Part shown: in pieces, positions 29,500 through 35,518 of the stretch
How the letters are laid out: each line of letters begins with the position of its first letter
Numbering within the stretch: the first letter of the stretch is position 1
Assembly (NCBI GenBank): GCA_036526195.1
Contig: DATCYZ010000141.1
Span: 1-35,518 of the forward strand
Direction of reading: 5' to 3'
DNA from: DATCYZ01 sp036526195
GTDB lineage: Bacteria; Pseudomonadota; Gammaproteobacteria; Burkholderiales; SG8-39
Length of the DNA stretch: 35,518 bases
Position numbers and translations under genes: made by a program
The notes under the pieces: generated by a model
Database searches by the model: none
What the model was told of the DNA's origin: nothing
What the model saw: only the letters and a program-made list of their open reading frames with translations

Positions 29500-30516
29500 G
29501 TGGGAAAGACGATGAAGGCGCTGGTCCTCAAGCAGCATGGCGATCTCGACCAGCTCGAGGTGCGCGACGATCACCCGGTCCCCGCGGCCCAGCCGGGCCA
29601 CGTCCTCATTCGCGTTGGCGCCTCGTCCTTCAACTACCACGACGTCTTCACGGTGAAGGGCATGCCCGGCATCAAGGTGCCGCTTCCCGTCATCATCGGC
29701 CTCGACATGGCCGGCGAGATTGCCGAAGTCGGTGAGAACGTCAGCGGCTGGACGAAAGGCGACCGCGTGCTCGTCAATCCGCTCAACAAGAAAAAGGGCT
29801 TGATGGGCGAGATGCTGGACGGTGGCATGGCCGAGTATTGCCTCGTCGCCGCAGACCAGTTGATCAGGATGCCCGACGGGGTCAGCTACGAGCAGGCCGC
29901 CGCGCTGCCGGTGGCCTACGGCACCGCGCACCGCATGATCATTACCCACAACACCGTGAAGAAGGGCGACAAGGTGCTGATCCTGGGCGCTTCCGGCGGC
30001 GTCGGCACCGGCTGCATCCTGATCGCCAAGATGCTTGGTGCCGAAGTGATCGCTGCGACCTCGAGCCAGGAGAAAGTCGACGCGCTCAAGGCGTTTGGCG
30101 CCGACCACGTCATCAACGTCAATGAGGTGGATTTCTCGAAGTGGGTGATCGAGAAGTACGGCAAGCCGCAGCGCCGCAGCCACGAGGGCGGCGTCGACGT
30201 CCTGATCAACTACACCGGTGGCGACACCTGGCTGCCTTCCCTGAAATGCATCAAGCGCGGCGGCAAGCTCCTCGTGTGCGGCGCGACCGCCGGCCACGAC
30301 CCCAAGGAGGACCTGCGCTACGTCTGGAGCTTCGAGATCGAGATCAAGGGCTCGAACTCCTTTTACGACGACGACCTGAAGGGCCTGATGGACATGATTC
30401 AGGACGGTCGCATCCGGCCGGCCATCGATGCGGTGCTGCCGCTCGAGCGGGCTGCGGAAGGTCTTGCGCTGATCCGCGACCGGAAGGTCATCGGCAAGGT
30501 CGTCGTCAAGCCCTAG
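29500..30516 (+). CDS. MDR-family NAD(P)-dependent oxidoreductase
   Basis: Medium-chain dehydrogenase/reductase of 338 residues, with an N-terminal GroES-like domain (about 1-150) and a Rossmann domain with the nucleotide loop GASGGVGTG (about 165-173). The Rossmann end is followed by SSQEKVDALKAFGADHVIN, typical of the superfamily. The usual catalytic-zinc cysteine is replaced (SSFNYHDVF) and the four-cysteine structural zinc lobe is absent. This favours a zinc-independent quinone-oxidoreductase or enoyl-reductase-like enzyme over an alcohol dehydrogenase. The GTG start has GAGGAG seven bases upstream; ATG 29512 is less well placed. It leads a plus-strand set with a thioesterase and an acyl-CoA synthetase, so an acyl-CoA or enone substrate is plausible. 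Confidence 0.88.
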   Translation: MGKTMKALVLKQHGDLDQLEVRDDHPVPAAQPGHVLIRVGASSFNYHDVFTVKGMPGIKVPLPVIIGLDMAGEIAEVGENVSGWTKGDRVLVNPLNKKKGLMGEMLDGGMAEYCLVAADQLIRMPDGVSYEQAAALPVAYGTAHRMIITHNTVKKGDKVLILGASGGVGTGCILIAKMLGAEVIAATSSQEKVDALKAFGADHVINVNEVDFSKWVIEKYGKPQRRSHEGGVDVLINYTGGDTWLPSLKCIKRGGKLLVCGATAGHDPKEDLRYVWSFEIEIKGSNSFYDDDLKGLMDMIQDGRIRPAIDAVLPLERAAEGLALIRDRKVIGKVVVKP

Positions 30517-30530
30517 CCATTGCTCGAGGC

Positions 30531-30546
30531 GCCGCGCGGGCGCGGC
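30531..30546 (+). terminator. Hairpin after the MDR gene
   Basis: GCCGCG-CGGG-CGCGGC forms a perfect six-pair stem with a four-base loop, 15 bases after the stop codon. It has no T run and may only attenuate or protect the transcript, because the next gene is in the same direction with a strong ribosome site. Confidence 0.35.
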
Positions 30547-30637
30547 AATCGGCGGCCCGTCCGTTGCGGTCCGGTCACCATGCCGGCCGTCGCGCCCCGG
30601 CGGTTCGCGGCGTGCCAACCGTTCTCAGGAGGTTTCG

Positions 30638-31063
30638 ATGTCCGATGAATTGACCCTCGCCGAAGTTCAGGAAATGATCCTCACCCGTCCGTTCCACCGG
30701 TGGCTCGGACTCGAGGTGCTGGCCGTGACCGACGAGTCCATCGAGTTGAAGGCGACGTGGCGCGAGGAGTGGGTCGTCAATCCGCAGGGGGGCTGGACCC
30801 ACGGTGGCATCCTGGCCGCGCTCGTTGATCTGACTGCCGACTGGGCGATGATCAGAAAGCTCGGCAGACCCGCGCCGACGATCGACATGCGCGTCGACTA
30901 TCACAGCGCGGCGAAGAAGGGGGACCTGATCTGCAAGGGCCGGATCGTGCGCATGGGCGGCCAGTTCTCCTGCGCGGAGGCCAGCATCCACGATACCGGG
31001 GGAAAGCTGCTGGCTTCGGGTCGCGGCACGTACGCCAGCGCGCCGGTGCCCGCCAAGTCGTGA
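30638..31063 (+). CDS. PaaI-type acyl-CoA thioesterase
   Basis: Hot-dog-fold thioesterase of 141 residues. The family signature is seen as NPQGGWTHGGILAALVDLTADWA (His55-Gly-Gly and the putative catalytic acidic residue Asp64), followed by TIDMRVDYHSAAKKGD and a C-terminal GRGTYAS strand. PaaI-like enzymes release CoA from phenylacetyl-CoA-type or other aryl/acyl-CoA intermediates, often to rescue trapped CoA. AGGAGG six bases before the ATG is the best ribosome site in this part of the window. It stands between the MDR gene and an acyl-CoA synthetase, consistent with a CoA-dependent pathway. Confidence 0.9.
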   Translation: MSDELTLAEVQEMILTRPFHRWLGLEVLAVTDESIELKATWREEWVVNPQGGWTHGGILAALVDLTADWAMIRKLGRPAPTIDMRVDYHSAAKKGDLICKGRIVRMGGQFSCAEASIHDTGGKLLASGRGTYASAPVPAKS

Positions 31064-31102
31064 GTCCGGCCGGACCCGCGCGCCGCGACCGGCGGGGTCG
31101 CG
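31064..31102 (+). repeat. Palindrome and hairpin between thioesterase and ligase genes
   Basis: GTCCGGCCGGAC (31064-31075) is a perfect 12-bp palindrome directly after the thioesterase stop. It is followed by a seven-pair hairpin CGCGACC-GGCGG-GGTCGCG (31084-31102). Neither has a T run. They could lower expression of the downstream ligase or be an operator. Confidence 0.4.
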
Positions 31103-31138
31103 CGCGATGACCGGATCCCCCGGCCAGCATTGAGACCC

Positions 31139-32647
31139 ATGGTCCGCTTCGACAATCTGGGCGATCTGATCCGCCGCGATCTGGATCTCGCGAAGATCGC
31201 AGTGATCGACCTGGGTGGCGAGACCGGGCCGCGCGAGTTCACCTATTCCACGCTCGATGCGGTCGCCAACAGCGTCGCGCGCGCCCTGCTGAAGCGTGGC
31301 TGCCGAAGCGGCGAGCGCATTGCCATCCTGTCCGCCAACCGATTCGAGAATCTCGCGGCCTATTACGGCATCATGCGCGCGGGGCTCGTCGCCGTGCCGG
31401 TGAACTTCAAGTTTCCGCGCCAGATGATTCATTTCATCCTGCAGGACTGTGACGCGAAGCTGGTCTTCTGCGATGCGTCCCGCCGCGCCGACTGTCCCGC
31501 GGGCCTCCCCTCGATCGACTTCAGTGATGCCGGCCCGGCCGGATTCGCGGCCTTCCTGGACGAAGGCCCGTTCCATGCGCTTTCGCCGCCGCCCGATCAT
31601 CCGGCGATGTTTCTGTACACCTCCGGCTCCAGCGGCACACCCAAGGGCGTCGTCCTCTCGCATCGCAGTCATATCTGGGTGGCCGAGACGCGACTGGGTG
31701 CGCAGGATCTCGAGCGCCATCGCTACCTGATCGCGGCGCCGCTCTATCACATGAACGCGCTCGCGCTCGCCAAGCTGGCCTGCATCGGTCATTCGACCGT
31801 CGTCCTGCTGCCGCAGTTCGTCGCCCGCGACTACATCGACGCAATCGGGAAGTTCCGTCCCACGTGGCTCACCGCCGTGCCGCCGATGCTCGCCATGATG
31901 CTGCGCGAATCCGGGGCGCTCACACGCGCCGACCTCTCGAGCGTCGAGTTCATCCGCATGGGATCCGCACCCGTCAGCCAGAGTCTGATGGCGAGCCTGA
32001 AACGAACGTTCCCGAATGCGATGATCACCAATGCCTACGGGACCACCGAGGCGGGCCCGGTGGTTTTCGCCCCACATCCAAAGGGTCTGCCGCAACCCGA
32101 GATGTCCCTTGGCACGCCGCACCCGCTTGTCCAGCTCCGTCTCGCCGACGGAGAAAACCGGCAGGCGGAGCAGGGCGTTCTGGAAATGAAATGCCCGGCC
32201 CTCATGCGCGGCTATCACAACCGTCCCGACCTCAAGCCGCCCTTCACGGAAGACGGGTTCTACATCACCGGTGACGTATTCCGTCGCGATGCGCAGGGCT
32301 TTCACTATTTCGTCGGTCGCATCGATGACATGTTCGTCTCGGGCGGGGAGAACATCTACCCGGCCGATGTCGAGCGCATGCTGGAACGCCATCCTGCCGT
32401 TGCCCAGGCGGTCGTCGTTCCCATCGACGACGACATCAAGGGCGCCAAGCCCGTGGCCTACGTTGTCCTGAAGCCGGGTGAAAAGGCGGGCGAAGACGAA
32501 CTCAAGCAGTTCGCGCTCGCCAATGCGCCGGCCTACCAGCACCCGCGCGCGGTCTGGTTCGTCCCCGACATCCCGCTGGCGTCCACCAACAAGGTTGACC
32601 GGGCGGCGCTGAAGCGGGATGCCGCGCGCCGGGTGGCCGCGCACTGA
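31139..32647 (+). CDS. AMP-forming acyl-CoA synthetase
   Basis: Adenylate-forming enzyme (502 residues) that activates a carboxylic acid with ATP and CoA. Canonical motifs in order are the P-loop FLYTSGSSGTPKGVVLSH (about 158-175), NAYGTTEAGPV (298-308), YITGDVF with the ribose-binding aspartate (Asp379), GRIDDMFVSGGENIYPADVE with the hinge region (393-412), and the catalytic lysine Lys485 in STNKVDR. Length and motif style fit medium-chain fatty acid, aryl or caiC-like CoA ligases; the exact acid is unknown. The ATG at 31139 is preferred over an upstream TTG (31130) that would add three residues; neither has a strong ribosome site. Confidence 0.93.
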   Translation: MVRFDNLGDLIRRDLDLAKIAVIDLGGETGPREFTYSTLDAVANSVARALLKRGCRSGERIAILSANRFENLAAYYGIMRAGLVAVPVNFKFPRQMIHFILQDCDAKLVFCDASRRADCPAGLPSIDFSDAGPAGFAAFLDEGPFHALSPPPDHPAMFLYTSGSSGTPKGVVLSHRSHIWVAETRLGAQDLERHRYLIAAPLYHMNALALAKLACIGHSTVVLLPQFVARDYIDAIGKFRPTWLTAVPPMLAMMLRESGALTRADLSSVEFIRMGSAPVSQSLMASLKRTFPNAMITNAYGTTEAGPVVFAPHPKGLPQPEMSLGTPHPLVQLRLADGENRQAEQGVLEMKCPALMRGYHNRPDLKPPFTEDGFYITGDVFRRDAQGFHYFVGRIDDMFVSGGENIYPADVERMLERHPAVAQAVVVPIDDDIKGAKPVAYVVLKPGEKAGEDELKQFALANAPAYQHPRAVWFVPDIPLASTNKVDRAALKRDAARRVAAH

Positions 32648-32663
32648 AGGTACCGGTTCGCCT

Positions 32664-32684
32664 CGCGGGGAGGAGGCCCCCGCG
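32664..32684. terminator. Convergent stem-loop between ligase and peptidase
   Basis: CGCGGGG (32664-32670) and CCCCGCG (32678-32684) make a perfect seven-pair stem with a seven-base loop in the 50-base convergent gap. It has no T run, but its position suits a bidirectional terminator. Confidence 0.45.
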
Positions 32685-32697
32685 TCCCGGGCGTGGC

Positions 32698-35418
32698 TCA
32701 AAGATCGGCAAGATCCCCGGCGATCACGGTGGACAGGCGCGCAGGGTCGATATGACGGACGAGCGCGGCCTGGACCTGCGCCGCGGTGAGGGCCGCGATG
32801 CGGGCCTCGAACTGCACGTCCCAGTCGAAGGTGCGGTCGAGCTGCAGGTACCAGGCAAGGCGCCCGGCCAGGGTGCGGTCGCGCGAGCGTGAGAGGCGGC
32901 GTGCTTCGAGCAGGCCCTTCTTCGCAGCCTCGAACTCCTCCTGCGCGAAGCCCTCGCGCCGAGCGCGCTCGAGTTCCTCGCGAATCGCGGCCTCGATACG
33001 GGCGCGGTTCTGCGGCGCGAAGATGGCGGAGATGCTGAAGCTTGCGGCGGGGTCCTGCGCGCCGGCCTGGAAGCCAGTGTAGGTGCTGTAGGACAGGCCG
33101 TCCTTCTCGCGGATCCGCCCGGGCAGGCGCGCGGTGGAGGAACCGCCGAGCAGGTAGTTCGCCAGCACCAGGGCCGGGAAATCGGGGTGGTCGTCGCGCA
33201 GCGGGAGGCTCAGGCCCGCGCGCAGGACGGCATTCGCCTTGTCCGGCGTGCGCGCGATGCTGCGCACCGCAAGCGTGTCGAAATGGCGCTGCGGGATGCG
33301 GGCGTACGGGGCCGGGTTCTTCCAGTCGCCGAAAAGGCGCTCGACCAGGGTGCTCGCCGTGGCGGGATCGAAGTCGCCGACCATCGACACCTCGGCACCG
33401 GTGGCGCCGATCAGATCCTGGTGGCAGGCCTTGGCGCGCTCGAGCGTCACTTTCTCGAGCGCCGCGATGCGCTCGTCGAGCGACAGGGGATGCAGCGGGT
33501 GGCCCTCGGGATAGGGATTCAGGTGGCGGGCCAGCCGGATGCCGGCAATCGCGGACGGGTCGTTGCGCTGTGCCTGCGCACCGGTGAGCGAGGCGCGCCG
33601 CAGTTCGTCGAACTCGCCGGGATCGAAGGCCGGTTCGCGCAGGATCTCGGCGACCAGCACAAGGGTTTCCTCAAGCCGGTCCCGCCGCACCTCGATCGAG
33701 GTGCTCTCGGCGTCCACGGACACCGTGGCGTTCAGCCGCTCGAATGCATCCTTCAGTTCGCCCCGGCTGTGCTTGCGGGTGCCGCGCATCAGCATGCCGC
33801 CGGCAACGCTGCATTCAACCGCGCGGTGCATGCGCGAGGCCTCGTCGCCCCACCGCAGCTGGAGCGTGGCAACCACGCGGTTGCCGCGCGTCGCCTTGGG
33901 CAGCATCGCAAGGCGGATGCCGTTGGCCAGGGTGCGGCGCACGACACGCGCCTCGATGTTGGCGGGCGTCGGATCGAACGCCTCGCCGAGCGCGATCTGC
34001 TTGCCGCCCGCCAGGCCCTCGAGCGCTGCGCGCGCGTCCGGCGTCGCCGGAATCTCGGCGCGATCCGGCTCGGCCGTCGGCACGAACACGCCGAGTACGC
34101 GGTTCGCGGGTTTCAGGTAGGCCTGGGCGGCGCGGCGCACCGCGTCGGTCGACACCTTGCCGAGGCGTTCGCGGTAGAGGAAGTAGTGGCGCCAGTCGCC
34201 CAGCGCGCTGAACTCCGAGAGGGCGCGCACGAACATCGCCACGTCCGCCTGCGACTTGTCGAACTCGTTGAGCAACTCGGTGCGCGCCCGCGCGACTTCA
34301 TCGTCCTGCACCGGCGTGGCGGCAAGCCCTTCCAGCGTCGCGAGCAGCGCCGCGCGGGCCGGCTCGAGCGGCAGGTCCTTCTGCAGGCCCGCGCCGAAAT
34401 ACATCACGCCGGGATCGTGCTGCCCCGCCTCGCCGCCCCAGCTCCAACTCGCGAGGCCGCTCTGCACCAGCGCCTTGTGCAGGCGCCCGCTGGGCGTGTT
34501 GCCGAGCACGCGCACCAGCACGTCGACGGCCGGGTAGTCGGGGTGCACCGCGGCCGGGGCGCGATACATCGTCGCGACGATTTGCGTATCGCCGGTGCGC
34601 CGCAGGGTCACGCTGCGTTCGCCGTCCTGCACCGGTTCGACGGTGTACAGCGCCGGCATCGCCGCAGCAGGCCGCGCCAGCGTCCCGAAGTGCTTCGCCA
34701 CCAGTTCGAGCGCGCGCGCCTCCTTGAAGCGACCGGCGACGATCAGCACGGCGTTGTCGGGCCGGTACCACGTGCGATAGAACGCCTGCAGGCGCTCGAT
34801 CGGCACCTGCTCGATGTCCGAGCGCGCGCCGATCACGGAATTCCCGTAGTTGTGCCAGCCGAAGGCGAGTCGCCGCATGCGATGGTGCAGCACGCCGCCG
34901 GGATTGTTCTCGCCCATCTCGAACTCGTTGCGCACCACCGTCATCTCGCTGTCCAGGTCGGACTTGCGGACGAAGGCGTTCAGCATGCGGTCGGCTTCCA
35001 TGCCGAGTGCCCAGTCGAGGTTGTCGTCCGTCGCCGAGAGGGTTTCGTAGTAGTTGGTGCGGTCGTACGAGGTGGTGCCGTTCCAGCGCGCGCCGCGCGC
35101 CTGGAACTCGGCCTTGACGTCGGGATGCCGGGGCGAGCCCTTGAACAGCATGTGCTCGAGCAGGTGCGCCATGCCTTTCTCGCCGTAGCCTTCGTGGCGC
35201 GCGCCGACCAGATAGGTGATGTGCACCGTGACGGTGTCGGTGGCGGGCGCCGGCACGAGCAGCACGCGCAGGCCGTTGTCCAGCCGGAACTCGGTGACCC
35301 CCTCGATCGAGGCGACACGGCGCGGCGCCTCGCCTGCGGCGTGGAGCGCGAGGGCATTGAGGGACAGCGCGGCAAACGCAAGCCAGGCGAACGCCTGGCG
35401 CAGGCTCTTCAGGGTCAT
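32698..35418 (-). CDS. Exported M16-family zinc metallopeptidase (two-domain)
   Basis: A 906-residue single-chain peptidase of the pitrilysin/insulinase family, with both halves in one polypeptide. The N-terminus is a Sec signal peptide (cleavage expected after about residue 27, ALHA-AG), so it acts in the periplasm or outer envelope. The inverted zinc motif HLLEH gives His85, Glu88 (catalytic) and His89, and Glu165 in VVRNEFE, 76 residues on, is the third ligand. The C-terminal half has the inactive M16 domain with the substrate-binding Arg/Tyr segment RLPGRIREKDGLSYSTYTGF. The ATG gives a clean signal peptide although only weak purines (GAGACG) precede it. About 100 bases of upstream sequence are in the window, with no clear promoter. 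Confidence 0.95.
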   Translation of the reverse strand: MTLKSLRQAFAWLAFAALSLNALALHAAGEAPRRVASIEGVTEFRLDNGLRVLLVPAPATDTVTVHITYLVGARHEGYGEKGMAHLLEHMLFKGSPRHPDVKAEFQARGARWNGTTSYDRTNYYETLSATDDNLDWALGMEADRMLNAFVRKSDLDSEMTVVRNEFEMGENNPGGVLHHRMRRLAFGWHNYGNSVIGARSDIEQVPIERLQAFYRTWYRPDNAVLIVAGRFKEARALELVAKHFGTLARPAAAMPALYTVEPVQDGERSVTLRRTGDTQIVATMYRAPAAVHPDYPAVDVLVRVLGNTPSGRLHKALVQSGLASWSWGGEAGQHDPGVMYFGAGLQKDLPLEPARAALLATLEGLAATPVQDDEVARARTELLNEFDKSQADVAMFVRALSEFSALGDWRHYFLYRERLGKVSTDAVRRAAQAYLKPANRVLGVFVPTAEPDRAEIPATPDARAALEGLAGGKQIALGEAFDPTPANIEARVVRRTLANGIRLAMLPKATRGNRVVATLQLRWGDEASRMHRAVECSVAGGMLMRGTRKHSRGELKDAFERLNATVSVDAESTSIEVRRDRLEETLVLVAEILREPAFDPGEFDELRRASLTGAQAQRNDPSAIAGIRLARHLNPYPEGHPLHPLSLDERIAALEKVTLERAKACHQDLIGATGAEVSMVGDFDPATASTLVERLFGDWKNPAPYARIPQRHFDTLAVRSIARTPDKANAVLRAGLSLPLRDDHPDFPALVLANYLLGGSSTARLPGRIREKDGLSYSTYTGFQAGAQDPAASFSISAIFAPQNRARIEAAIREELERARREGFAQEEFEAAKKGLLEARRLSRSRDRTLAGRLAWYLQLDRTFDWDVQFEARIAALTAAQVQAALVRHIDPARLSTVIAGDLADL

Positions 35419-35518
35419 GGCGTCTCGATGTCAAATCCGGCCATTGGATCGACATCCTGCCACAAGGTTCCGGCCGGGGCCGAATCGCCCGTGGCGCCGG
35501 CTGGCGCGCGGGATCGTC

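Noticed and set aside
31107..31133. A third mini-ORF (ATG to TGA, eight codons) before the acyl-CoA synthetase
   Set aside because: It does not overlap either neighbouring gene and does not repeat the ligase start bases, so it lacks the features that make the two nuo mini-ORFs notable.
30575..32701. A 708-codon minus-strand open frame opposite the thioesterase and acyl-CoA synthetase
   Set aside because: Antisense to two genes with complete catalytic motifs; composition is that of a shadow frame.

Overview
The window is GC-rich, densely packed bacterial chromosome. Gene content and order (tpiA-secG-tRNA-Leu-nuoA to nuoN, a betaproteobacterial-style greB, mscL, a B12-dependent ribonucleotide reductase, TAXI-type TRAP transport) point to a respiring member of the Betaproteobacteria. 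This placement is inferred from synteny and protein style; no rRNA or other taxonomic marker is present. I see no insertion sequence, phage gene, CRISPR array or integration scar.

Layout. (1) Bases 1-489 hold the 3' end of an unrecognised gene. (2) A very good sigma70 promoter (560-588) starts tpiA, secG, tRNA-Leu(GAG) and then the complete 14-gene nuo cluster (1976-16292) for NADH:ubiquinone oxidoreductase (complex I). Gaps are tiny or negative, so much of the cluster is probably translationally coupled. Two junctions (nuoB/nuoC and nuoH/nuoI) carry a 6-7 codon mini-ORF that begins on the upstream stop, ends on the downstream start, and copies the first bases of the next gene. (3) A NUDIX hydrolase follows on the same strand, apparently with a non-standard start codon. 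(4) On the minus strand lies a tight three-gene unit: nrdJ (class II ribonucleotide reductase), a large uncharacterised P-loop (zeta-toxin/kinase-like) protein, and a thioesterase of the fluoroacetyl-CoA thioesterase (FlK) type. Its 374-base upstream region has two NrdR-box-like 16-mers spaced exactly 32 bp centre to centre, lying over an extended -10, plus a LexA-like site further upstream. (5) A membrane-anchored ankyrin-repeat protein (minus) is divergent from greB and mscL (plus). (6) Bases 24106-32647 look like an accessory catabolic island: a UbiD-family decarboxylase, a minus-strand cupin/TAXI receptor/fused TRAP permease operon, and a plus-strand run of MDR oxidoreductase, PaaI-type thioesterase and AMP-forming acyl-CoA synthetase. 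(7) A secreted, two-domain M16 zinc peptidase on the minus strand closes the window.

How the parts fit: tpiA links to glycolysis, secG to protein export, and nuo feeds electrons from NADH to the quinone pool. The nrdJ unit makes dNTPs and appears to be controlled by NrdR. The island plausibly imports an organic acid, activates it to a CoA thioester, and reduces, decarboxylates or hydrolyses intermediates, but its substrate cannot be read from sequence. The most novel candidates are the nrdJ/P-loop/FlK-like unit and the duplicated-start mini-ORFs inside the nuo operon.
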